Origin: Leptolyngbyaceae cyanobacterium CSSed165cm_216
Lineage (GTDB): Bacteria > Cyanobacteriota > Cyanobacteriia > Phormidesmidales > Phormidesmidaceae
DNA length: 21,331 nt
NCBI GenBank assembly: GCA_007135385.1
Contig: SLIY01000211.1
Location: forward strand, 1-21,331
Direction of reading: 5' to 3'
A program made the position numbers and the translations under genes. The notes beneath the pieces were generated by a model, which saw only the letters and a program-made list of their open reading frames with translations, ran no database searches and was not told the DNA's origin. Positions 15,528 through 21,331 of the stretch are shown here, in pieces (position 1 is the stretch's first letter; each line of letters opens with the position of its first letter).

Positions 15528-16844
15528 TTACAGGTCGCGATGGGTGAAGGGCTTGGCCTCGCTACCACTATAGGTAGCGGAAATGTGGCCATTGCCCATC
15601 ACCTGATACTTATAGGTGACCAGTCCTTCCAAGCCCACGGGGCCACGGGGGGGCATTTTTTGGGTGCTGATGCCCACTTCGGCCCCAAACCCATAGCGAA
15701 ACCCATCGGCAAAGCGGGTAGAGCAATTGTGGTAAACCCCGGCGGCATCCACCTGGTCCATAAACAGAGCGGCGGTAGTGGGGTTTTCGGTGACGATCGC
15801 ATCGGTATGTCGCGACCCATAGGTATTGATGTGGGCGATCGCTGCCTCCACCGACGCTACCACCTTAATCGCCAGGATCAGATCGCTATACTCTGTGCTC
15901 CAATCCTCAGCGGTGGCGGGTGCTATCTCTGGCAACCACTGGCGCACCTGCTGATCTCCTTTAAGCTGCACCTGGGCCGCCTGCAACGCCTGGGCCAACT
16001 GAGGTAAGCCTGGGGCGGCGATGTCCTGATGGATCAGTAAGGTCTCGATGGCATTGCAGGCCGAGGGGTAGGCCGCCTTGGCGTCGACGGCAATGGTGGC
16101 GGCTTTGGCTAAGTCGGCTTCGGCATCCACATACAAGTGACAAATACCATCGGCATGGCCCAGTACGGGAATACGGGTATTCTCTTGCACAAACCGGACA
16201 AAGGCGTTGGAACCCCGGGGAATGATTAAATCCACATAGTCGTCTAGGGCCAGCAGGGCCTGGGTTTCTTCTCGGGTGGTCAGCAGTTCCACAACGGCGG
16301 GGTCCAGACCTGCTTGGGTCAACCCCTGCTTGATCGCGTTGACTAAGGCCGTACAAGACCGGACGGCCTCTTTGCCCCCTTTAAGGATGACCCCGTTGCC
16401 CGATTTCACCGCCAGGGAGGAAATCTGCATCACCGCATCGGGGCGAGACTCAAAAATTACCCCCAGCACCCCCAGCGGTACGGTCACCCGCTTCAGTACC
16501 AGCCCGGCGTCCAGTTCTCGGTGGAGTTGCACGGCGCCCACCGGGTCGGGTAACTGGGCCACGTCGCGCACCCCTGCGATCGCCCCTTGCAACTTCACGG
16601 CATCCAACTTCAGTCGACCGTAGAGGGGCTTCGCCAGATTATCGGCCAGGGCCGCTGCGCAGTCCGCCTGGTTGGCGGCTAAAATGGCGTCGGCATTAGC
16701 CTCTAAAGCCGACGCGATCGCTTCAATTGCTCGATTTCTGTCTGGGGTAGACAGGCTGGCTAAGGCTTGGGCTGCCCGACGGGTGCCCTGGGCAACGGCC
16801 ACCAGGGATTGTTCACGGGCTGAGGGGGAAGAGGAAACGGTCAT
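15528..16844 (-). CDS. proA: Gamma-glutamyl phosphate reductase (ProA)
   Basis: This enzyme reduces gamma-glutamyl phosphate to glutamate-5-semialdehyde with NADPH, the second step of proline synthesis, in the cytoplasm. From the ATG at 16844 it has 438 residues, near the usual 415-435. Visible motifs are VIFESRPDAV (129-138), ILKGGKEA (153-160), IIPRGSN (207-213), GHADGICHLYVD (229-240), the catalytic Cys263 in YPSACNAIETLL, and near the end KMPPRGPVGLEGLVTYKY. The frame stays open to a TTG at 16898, but that extension is encoded by a repeat (16884-16899) and adds MGDGETVDWISAG-like residues foreign to the family. The ATG is therefore preferred. It converges with the gene ending at 15508. 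Confidence 0.95.
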   Translation of the reverse strand: MTVSSSPSAREQSLVAVAQGTRRAAQALASLSTPDRNRAIEAIASALEANADAILAANQADCAAALADNLAKPLYGRLKLDAVKLQGAIAGVRDVAQLPDPVGAVQLHRELDAGLVLKRVTVPLGVLGVIFESRPDAVMQISSLAVKSGNGVILKGGKEAVRSCTALVNAIKQGLTQAGLDPAVVELLTTREETQALLALDDYVDLIIPRGSNAFVRFVQENTRIPVLGHADGICHLYVDAEADLAKAATIAVDAKAAYPSACNAIETLLIHQDIAAPGLPQLAQALQAAQVQLKGDQQVRQWLPEIAPATAEDWSTEYSDLILAIKVVASVEAAIAHINTYGSRHTDAIVTENPTTAALFMDQVDAAGVYHNCSTRFADGFRYGFGAEVGISTQKMPPRGPVGLEGLVTYKYQVMGNGHISATYSGSEAKPFTHRDL

Positions 16845-16883
16845 GGTAATGTTCGTCGAACCGGCACTAATCCAGTCTACCGT

Positions 16884-17016
16884 CTCCCCATCCCCCAATC
16901 CTCCCGTTACCCATTCCTGACTAAGGCGGACACATCGGTCCGCCCTACGTCATCTGTCCACCCATCACTCCATCACTCCACCACCCCTACCCTGCGGGAA
17001 GCCGCTCCGCGTCTAC
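16884..17016. repeat. Cluster of interspersed cyanobacterial repeats between smtB and proA
   Basis: There are four elements. CTCCCCATCCCCCAAT (16884-16899) differs by one base from the 16-mer in the mannosidase gene. GGCGGAC and GTCCGCC (16925-16931, 16938-16944) form a 7-bp hairpin of a kind common between cyanobacterial genes and might terminate smtB. A CCATCACT unit is tandemly repeated at about 16960-16975. On the minus strand, 16992-17016 reads GTAGACGCGGAGCGGCTTCC and then CGCAG, which I recognise as a repeat abundant in Nostoc and relatives. Confidence 0.7.
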
Positions 17017-17022
17017 ACCCCA

Positions 17023-17397
17023 TCAATCCATTTCAGGGGGTTCATCCAGGTGCTCAGAAGCTTCCCGGTAAAGATTAAAAATGTGGTCATCCTTCAGGCA
17101 GTAAAAGACATTGCGGCCACGTTTGCGGTAGCTGACCAACCGCATGGTGCGCAAAATCCTCAGCTGGTGGGACACCGCCGACTCGCTCATTTCCACCGCC
17201 GCTGCCAGATCCCGCACCCGATGCTCTCCCATGGCCAGGGCCGACAAGATGCGCCAGCGATTGGGGTCGCCCAGCACCCCAAAAAATTCTGCCATCCGCT
17301 GGGCCTTGTCCAGGCTTAAGATGCCTTGGCCAGGGCTAGAACTCTCTGGGTCTGGGGTATGCGCGATCGAGGGCTGATCATGGGTCTCATGGGTCAT
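17023..17397 (-). CDS. smtB: SmtB-type ArsR-family zinc-responsive repressor
   Basis: The 124-residue protein has a winged helix-turn-helix domain. The recognition helix region is SESAVSHQLRILRTMRLVSY (71-90), almost identical to Synechococcus SmtB, and the wing is RKRGRNVFYCL. The alpha5 Zn(II) ligands of SmtB are all kept in KDDHIFNLYREASEHLDE: D103, H105, H116 and E119 here. The alpha3 cysteine of SmtB is replaced by R60 (GEHRVRDLA), so sensing should rest on the alpha5 sites. The N-terminal 25 residues are His/Pro/Ser-rich. In the known system the dimer binds the smt operator without zinc and releases it when zinc binds. It is divergent from smtA, and both promoters lie within the shared 111 bases that hold two operator-like motifs, so autoregulation is expected. 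Confidence 0.95.
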   Translation of the reverse strand: MTHETHDQPSIAHTPDPESSSPGQGILSLDKAQRMAEFFGVLGDPNRWRILSALAMGEHRVRDLAAAVEMSESAVSHQLRILRTMRLVSYRKRGRNVFYCLKDDHIFNLYREASEHLDEPPEMD

Positions 17398-17427
17398 AAA
17401 GACACAAATTGTTTACCAGGCAACACC

Positions 17428-17473
17428 TGAATACCTGTTCATAAGTTATACTGAATCCATGAATACTTGTTCA
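17428..17473. promoter_or_regulatory. Two SmtB operator-like sites in the smtB-smtA divergent promoter
   Basis: TGAATACCTGTTCA (17428-17441) and TGAATACTTGTTCA (17460-17473) share the pattern TGAATA-N2-TGTTCA. This is the same 6-2-6 arrangement as the known SmtB operator when read on one strand. Their starts are 32 bases apart, about three helical turns. Between them lies TATACT (17447-17452), a good -10 box for smtA. Repressor bound at both sites would bracket and block RNA polymerase. Confidence 0.8.
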
Positions 17474-17508
17474 AGTATCTAGCTCATTGTATATCTAGGA
17501 GTTGCCCA

Positions 17509-17676
17509 ATGACTACCGTTACCCAAATGAAATGTGCTTGTGAACCCTGTCTATGTATTGTCGACACCAGTCAGGCGATCGAAAAAGAGGGTCACTACTA
17601 CTGCAGCGAAGCCTGCGCTAATGGTCATCCGGATGGGGCGGGCTGTGGCCATACTGGCTGCGGCTGTGATCACTAG
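17509..17676 (+). CDS. smtA: Bacterial metallothionein SmtA
   Basis: The 55-residue protein has nine cysteines (9, 11, 14, 16, 32, 36, 46, 51, 53) and histidines at 29, 40, 48 and 55. Recognisable blocks are KCACEPCLC (8-16), YYCSEACANGH (30-40) and GCGHTGCGC (45-53), which closely follow Synechococcus SmtA. SmtA binds about four Zn2+ in a Zn4Cys9His2 cluster and also sequesters cadmium in the cytoplasm. The ATG at 17509 is chosen because AGGAG (17497-17501) stands 7 bases before it and the protein start matches SmtA. An in-frame ATG at 17467 lies inside the operator and would add 14 foreign residues. It is expressed from the SmtB-controlled divergent promoter. Confidence 0.97.
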   Translation: MTTVTQMKCACEPCLCIVDTSQAIEKEGHYYCSEACANGHPDGAGCGHTGCGCDH

Positions 17677-17682
17677 AGTTGG

Positions 17683-17737
17683 CGTCAAATTCCCCCACTG
17701 TGGGAAACTAACGCCGCTAGTTTCCCACAGTTTGACG
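17683..17737. repeat. Long inverted repeat downstream of smtA
   Basis: ACTGTGGGAAACTA (17697-17710) and TAGTTTCCCACAGT (17718-17731) are perfect 14-base reverse complements around ACGCCGC. Outside them CGTCAAA (17683-17689) can pair with TTTGACG (17731-17737), leaving TTCCCCC (17690-17696) bulged on one side. It lies 6 bases after the smtA stop. There is no following T tract, so it could be an mRNA 3' stabilising hairpin, a Rho-assisted end, or a palindromic mobile repeat. Confidence 0.75.
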
Positions 17738-17863
17738 TGATATTGGTGGTTGGAGTTAGGGTTTGCTGGATGCAGACGCATGTCCTTGACCACTTTTGAC
17801 GTAGGATTGCAAGGAAGGCGTTGCAGGCTCCCTGCAGTGGGGAATTGGATCAATGTCAGATAA

Positions 17864-18145
17864 ATGGATCCAGATCAGATGAATGATCCAGCGACAGCTG
17901 TCTTAGGTCGCTACCTTGTCCGTCCGTGGAAGGAGTGTTCAGGTCATGGCGATGGCTGGAAATGGAGACTGAGATTGAATCCTGCTGGATTCTGCACCAG
18001 GCTTGATACAGTCTTTGCTGTGGGGAGTGTTCAGAAAACCGTGCCCGGTCAGCCTGAAATCCTTGACTGCTCCTTTTCAGAACTGGGATCTACACAAACA
18101 TCTGATCACTCCCTGCTGTGGGTAGCCCTTCGCAGTGGTGATTAG
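17864..18145 (+). CDS. Doubtful 93-residue open frame
   Basis: The frame starts MDPDQMNDPATAVLGRYLVR and ends 14 bases before the deacetylase ATG, a spacing that would suit co-transcription. Its composition is mixed, with several Trp and Cys and no recognisable motif. Its first codons fall inside the near-direct repeat at 17856-17891. No Shine-Dalgarno sequence stands before the ATG. It may be chance or a gene remnant. I give it low weight. Confidence 0.2.
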   Translation: MDPDQMNDPATAVLGRYLVRPWKECSGHGDGWKWRLRLNPAGFCTRLDTVFAVGSVQKTVPGQPEILDCSFSELGSTQTSDHSLLWVALRSGD

Positions 18146-18159
18146 ATTGGGTTTGTCTT

Positions 18160-18933
18160 ATGGCGCCTCCTCCTATCCTGTCTCGGGTGGCTCAACTTTT
18201 TCCTGATGCCCTCTTCTACGCACCGATGCAGGAGAAGGTGGTAGCCCTGACCATTGACGACATTCCCACCCCTGGGGATCCCCATGACCTTTCTACGCGG
18301 CTGATTTTGCAGGCCATTAGTGACTATAACCGCACCGCTGAGCATCCGGCCCAGGCGACGTTTTTTGTAATTACCGATCACCTCAATGCTGGCAGCTCGA
18401 TTTTGTCGGAGATTTTAGCGGAGGGGCACGAAATTGCCAACCATGGCACTAGCGATACTACTCCCGCCATGCTAGAACCGGTTGAGTTTGAACGTCATTT
18501 TCAGGAAGCCCATGACCTGCTGACCGATGCTATTCAGCAGCCGATCCGCTGGTACCGACCCGGTAGAGGCCTGTACAACCGGGCTATGGTTGAGCATGTC
18601 AGGCTGACACCGGGCTATGAATCGCTGGTGGCTTTGGCCTCGATGATTCCCTTCGACACCATGCAGCCCTTAAGTACCCCTAACCTGAATACCTGGTACC
18701 TGTCACGATTCATTTTTCCAGGGGCAATCTTTGTGATTCATGGGGGATCCCTCGATCGCTGTGTCCAGACCTCTCAGGCTTTGCCGCCGTTGCTCCGTTC
18801 CTTAGCTGACCAGGGGTATCAAGTGGTGACCTTGTCCCAACTGTATGATCGGTTCATAGCAGAAACTGCTCTAGGATCACCGCCACCCCATCCGCCTCGA
18901 CCCCAGGGGCCACCCAGTCCGCCCCTTGTTTAA
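18160..18933 (+). CDS. Polysaccharide deacetylase-fold (NodB homology, CE4-like) protein
   Basis: The 257-residue protein carries the NodB-type motifs. Motif 1 is LTIDDIP (30-36) with base and metal ligand D33 and D34. QATFFVIT (65-72) is the following strand. Motif 2 is GHEIANHGTSD (89-99) with H95, where the usual second histidine of H-x3-H is an aspartate (D99). Motif 3 is RPGRG (133-137), and FVIHGG lies near 190. This variant occurs in a CE4 branch; the metal may be held differently. Such enzymes remove acetyl groups from glycans. No signal peptide is present at this start, and a TGA stands in frame at about 18136, so no longer N-terminus is possible. The Pro-rich tail (SPPPHPPRPQGPP) is encoded antisense to the end of the convergent HAD gene, an 80-base overlap. 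Confidence 0.82.
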   Translation: MAPPPILSRVAQLFPDALFYAPMQEKVVALTIDDIPTPGDPHDLSTRLILQAISDYNRTAEHPAQATFFVITDHLNAGSSILSEILAEGHEIANHGTSDTTPAMLEPVEFERHFQEAHDLLTDAIQQPIRWYRPGRGLYNRAMVEHVRLTPGYESLVALASMIPFDTMQPLSTPNLNTWYLSRFIFPGAIFVIHGGSLDRCVQTSQALPPLLRSLADQGYQVVTLSQLYDRFIAETALGSPPPHPPRPQGPPSPPLV

Positions 18934-19687
18934 CTGGATCTGGGGCATCCCCCATGGCTACGCCGATACCGGCATAGCGCAGCATTTCCAGATCGTTGTA
19001 GTTATCGCCAATGGTCATCACCTGATCCGGGGTCAGGTCGAGCAGATCTTCAGCCAGGTAGCGTACCGCTTCCCCTTTATTAGCTAGGGGATGGGTGGCT
19101 TCCACAAACTGTTCCACCGATCGGGTTAAATATAGGTCGTCAGTGGGATACCGCTGGCTAAGTTGGGCCAGCACGTCAGATAGCAGGCTGGTATTCTCGC
19201 TTAGGGCCAGTAGTTTAGTGGTTTCTGTGGCTTTGTTGTCATGCAACAGGGTGATCAAATCCCCAGCGGCGATGGGCTGTACCCCCGATCGCTGCGCATA
19301 GGCTTCGGTGTCGGCAATGATTGCCTTAACATGCAGCTGATCGTCGATGTACAGGTGAATGGAGAGGTCGTCCTGGGCGGCCATGGGGGTGAGGTAAGTC
19401 AAAATCTCTAGGGCCAGGGGCCGAGGCAAGGGGGTATGGCGGTGCAGGATTTGGCTGGCTGGGTGTTTGATGTAGGCCCCTTGATAGGCCATTAGCGGCA
19501 GGGTAGAGCCTACTCCTTGGTGAAAGCGCAAGGCCGCCTGGTACATGCGTCCGGTGGCGATCGCTACCTGCACTCCCCGCTGTTGCACCTGGCGAATGCT
19601 GTCTAATACCCGAGGGGAAATTTGGTTAGACGCTCCGGCCAGGGTGCCGTCAATATCGAGTACAAGCAGACGAATATCGGCAGTCAT
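18854..19687 (-). CDS. Cof-type HAD-IIB hydrolase (phosphatase)
   Basis: The 277-residue protein has all four HAD motifs. Motif I is LDIDGTL (10-16) with nucleophile D11 and acid/base D13. Motif II is IATGR (43-47). The motif III lysine is in LANKGEAVRYL. Motif IV is MTIGDNYNDLEML, with the metal-binding aspartates. The long region between motifs II and III (about 80-200) is the C2-type alpha/beta cap that defines the Cof/YbiV group. Such enzymes dephosphorylate sugar phosphates, nucleotides or cofactors such as PLP, often with loose specificity, in the cytoplasm; the actual substrate cannot be told. It shares its last 80 bases with the opposite-strand deacetylase gene. The SulP transporter gene lies upstream on the same strand, 73 bases away. 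Confidence 0.93.
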   Translation of the reverse strand: MTADIRLLVLDIDGTLAGASNQISPRVLDSIRQVQQRGVQVAIATGRMYQAALRFHQGVGSTLPLMAYQGAYIKHPASQILHRHTPLPRPLALEILTYLTPMAAQDDLSIHLYIDDQLHVKAIIADTEAYAQRSGVQPIAAGDLITLLHDNKATETTKLLALSENTSLLSDVLAQLSQRYPTDDLYLTRSVEQFVEATHPLANKGEAVRYLAEDLLDLTPDQVMTIGDNYNDLEMLRYAGIGVAMGDAPDPVKQGADWVAPGVEADGVAVILEQFLL

Positions 19688-19760
19688 AGGGGTGTCAAAA
19701 AATCACGGCAGTCACACCTTGTCTATTATCCCTGGGGAGAGGAAGATAGCCCCAAAGAAT

Positions 19761-21331
19761 TTATTCAGGTTGCGATCGCTGCTGGAACCCTTCAATGGCG
19801 CTGGGCAGGGTAAAGAAAATATGGTTTGGGCCAATGCAGGCCAACAAGCCCGACAGTCGCAGCTGAGCATAGAGATCCTGCTTGACCCGAGCCAGGGCAA
19901 AGATAATCTGGCGAGCCGCCAACTCGTCATAGAGCTCCATCAGCATATCGGCGGCGGTAATATCGATTTCGGCGATCGCCTCGGCGTTCAGCACAAACCA
20001 TTCCACCGGGGCTGTTTCCGCTTCAATGGCCTGTAGGGCGCGGCGCTTAAAGTCGGCAACATTGGCGAAAAATAAGGGGGCATCGTAGCGGTAAATCACC
20101 AACCCAGGGATGGTGGTGGCCCCGGGCCAGTCTTTGATGTCGTGGAGCCCTGCCAAGCCAGGCACTTTACCCATCACCGCGTCATAGGGGCGGGCCACCC
20201 TAGCAAATAACTCGATGACAGAAAGTCCCACCGCGATCGCCACCCCCACCAGCATATCGGTGGCCAGCACGCCGACGGTAGTGGCCACCGCTAGCACAAA
20301 ATCCCCTCGGCGAAAGGCCCTCAGCCGCTGAAACTCTGGAATATCAATCAGCTTTGTGGCCGCGTAGATCACGATCGCCCCCAGGGCAGCGGTGGGAAAC
20401 AGGGCTAGCACCGGGCGCAAAAACAACAGCACCCCCAACACCACCCCAAAAGCCACCAGAGAGAACACCTGGCTTTTGCTGCCCACCGCATCGCCAATGG
20501 CGGCCCGACTGGCGCTGCTACTAATGGGAAAACCTTGAAATAGTCCGGCCCCTAAGCTGGCGATGCCCAGGGCCAACAGTTCCTGATTGGCATCAATCGG
20601 TTGATAGCGGTTGCGAGTGGCAAAGGTGCGGGCCGTGAGTACATTGTCGGAATAGCCCACAATGGCAACGCCCACCGCTACCCCCAGCAGGTGCATCACC
20701 TGCGCGAGAGGCAGTAACGGCAGCTGCAAGGATGGTAACCCGGCCGCAATGTCTCCCACGACCGCTACCCCTTGTTGATCGAGGTTAAACAGCCACCCCG
20801 CCACTGCCGACAAGAGTACCGCTAACAGCGGCCCAGGGGCGGTGGGAAAACGCGACTGCACTGTAAACAAAAATAGCAGCACAAAAGCAGACAGGGCCAG
20901 GGTAGGTAGATGGGCCTGATAAAGATGGCTGAGGAAGTCATAAACCGTACCGCCAATGGAGTCGGACTGAATAGGGACGCCACTCACCTTGCCCAGTTGA
21001 CCCACCACCATCAGCACCGCCACCCCGGCCATATAGCCAATCAAAATGGGCTTAGAGAGCAGGTCGGCGAGAAACCCTAATCGGGCGATGTAGCCCACTA
21101 AACACAATAGGCCGACTAAACAGGCCAGCAGGGCTGCTGTGACCTGGTAGTCGCTGCCATAGATGGCCACCATTGGGGCGACGGCCGCCGCCGTCATCAC
21201 CGCTGTAGACGACTCAGGTCCTACCGACAGCTGGGGTGACGAACCCAAAAGCGCATACAACACCATCGGCGGCAAGATCGCCCATAGTCCCACGATCGCC
21301 CCGACTCCGGCCAGTTCGCCGTAGGCCATGC
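19761..21331 (-). CDS. SulP-family anion transporter with STAS domain (partial, 5' end outside window)
   Basis: The visible 522+ residues begin at MAYGELAGVGAIVGLWAILP, which corresponds to the 'PQAMAYAxLAG' region normally about 30-50 residues into SulP proteins. The ATG at 21329 is thus probably not the true start, and the gene continues beyond the right edge. About ten to twelve membrane helices follow, with LLGSSPQLSVGPESSTAVMT and the FQGFPISSSASRAAIGDAVG loop typical of the family. The cytoplasmic STAS domain occupies about the last 115 residues (VIYRYDAPLFFANVADFKRR, VEWFVLNAEAIAEIDITAAD). SulP/SLC26 proteins move sulfate, bicarbonate or other anions, often with Na+ or H+. In cyanobacteria members include the bicarbonate transporter BicA, but the substrate cannot be decided here. 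Confidence 0.93.
   Translation of the reverse strand, partial: MAYGELAGVGAIVGLWAILPPMVLYALLGSSPQLSVGPESSTAVMTAAAVAPMVAIYGSDYQVTAALLACLVGLLCLVGYIARLGFLADLLSKPILIGYMAGVAVLMVVGQLGKVSGVPIQSDSIGGTVYDFLSHLYQAHLPTLALSAFVLLFLFTVQSRFPTAPGPLLAVLLSAVAGWLFNLDQQGVAVVGDIAAGLPSLQLPLLPLAQVMHLLGVAVGVAIVGYSDNVLTARTFATRNRYQPIDANQELLALGIASLGAGLFQGFPISSSASRAAIGDAVGSKSQVFSLVAFGVVLGVLLFLRPVLALFPTAALGAIVIYAATKLIDIPEFQRLRAFRRGDFVLAVATTVGVLATDMLVGVAIAVGLSVIELFARVARPYDAVMGKVPGLAGLHDIKDWPGATTIPGLVIYRYDAPLFFANVADFKRRALQAIEAETAPVEWFVLNAEAIAEIDITAADMLMELYDELAARQIIFALARVKQDLYAQLRLSGLLACIGPNHIFFTLPSAIEGFQQRSQPE

Larger units (their letters stand above)
17677..18159. other. 483-base stretch with a large hairpin and no secure gene
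   Basis: It begins with the big inverted repeat after smtA (17683-17737). A near-direct repeat follows: TCAGATAAATGGATCCAG (17856-17873) and TCAGATGAATGATCCAG (17875-17891) differ by one substitution and one deletion. A weak open frame at 17864-18145 is listed separately. GAATCC and GGATTC in 17976-17991 form a small stem. I see no RNA gene or transposase fragment. Confidence 0.5.
414..20240. repeat. HIP1 octamers (GCGATCGC) scattered through the window
   Basis: Counting by eye gives about 25 copies of GCGATCGC. Examples start at 414, 2083, 3462, 3510, 5836, 6561, 6669, 7555, 8428, 8787, 8809, 9709, 9998, 10265, 12993, 13299, 15316, 15835, 16576, 16714, 19557, 19772, 19972 and 20233. Most lie inside genes. 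This density is far above chance and is a hallmark of cyanobacterial genomes. None falls between 16722 and 19556, the stretch that holds smtB, smtA, the hairpin and the deacetylase gene. Confidence 0.9.

Noticed and set aside
15540..16007. A 155-codon plus-strand open frame
   Set aside because: It is antisense to proA; the open frame follows from the codon bias of proA.
16845..16898. TTG-initiated extension of ProA
   Set aside because: It is encoded by an interspersed repeat, is foreign to the family, and an ATG follows at the expected place.
17467..17508. Earlier in-frame ATG for smtA
   Set aside because: It lies inside the second operator motif and adds residues not found in metallothioneins; the ATG at 17509 has AGGAG in place.
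17551..17853. A 100-codon minus-strand frame after smtA
   Set aside because: It reads through the large hairpin and antisense to smtA; the apparent codons come from the inverted repeat.
1..21331. tRNA, rRNA or riboswitch genes, and intact insertion sequences
   Set aside because: I looked for cloverleaf-type sequence, TTCGA loops, conserved riboswitch cores and transposase motifs in the gaps and saw none. A covariance-model search would be decisive.

Overview
The window comes from a cyanobacterium. It encodes the photosystem II subunit PsbI, a cyanobacterial SmtA/SmtB metallothionein locus and an LptD-like outer-membrane protein of the cyanobacterial DUF3769 type. It also carries about 25 copies of the HIP1 octamer GCGATCGC in 21 kb, plus interspersed palindromic repeats typical of filamentous cyanobacteria. 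The fairly GC-rich coding sequence and the repeat types suggest a Leptolyngbya-like lineage, but that placement is inference.

Region 1 (1-6134): a leader with a terminator, a promoter and a perfect hairpin precedes an exported amidohydrolase. An outer-membrane beta-barrel protein follows and ends one base from a convergent SpmA-SpmB fusion membrane protein. Upstream of that, on the minus strand, is a two-helix K+ channel with an RCK domain. A 439-base gap holds an orphan coding-like fragment.

Region 2 (6135-11639): a large GH38 alpha-mannosidase-like enzyme on the minus strand carries two in-frame repeat insertions, one made of 16-base units. It is divergent, by 44 bases, from an unrecognised protein. 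Downstream of that lie a Uma2-family PD-(D/E)XK protein and the broken remnant of a type I restriction R subunit.

Region 3 (11640-16844): psbI (38 residues) with its terminator, the DUF3769/LptD-like protein starting directly after it, two uncharacterised proteins (the second behind a clear TTGAGC-17-TATGAT promoter), and proA on the opposite strand.

Region 4 (16845-17740): a repeat cluster, then the divergent smtB-smtA pair. Two copies of the motif TGAATA-N2-TGTTCA lie between them. smtB encodes an alpha5-type Zn sensor and smtA a 9-Cys metallothionein. A large hairpin follows smtA.

Region 5 (17741-21331): a weakly supported ORF, a polysaccharide-deacetylase-fold protein whose end overlaps a convergent Cof-type HAD phosphatase by 80 bases, and a SulP/STAS anion transporter cut by the window edge.

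Most of the window is ordinary chromosomal cyanobacterial content. I found no CRISPR array, prophage, intact transposon or complete defence system. The most unusual signals are the 16-base repeat array inside the mannosidase gene, the HsdR remnant beside Uma2, the smtA 3' hairpin and the paired smt operators.
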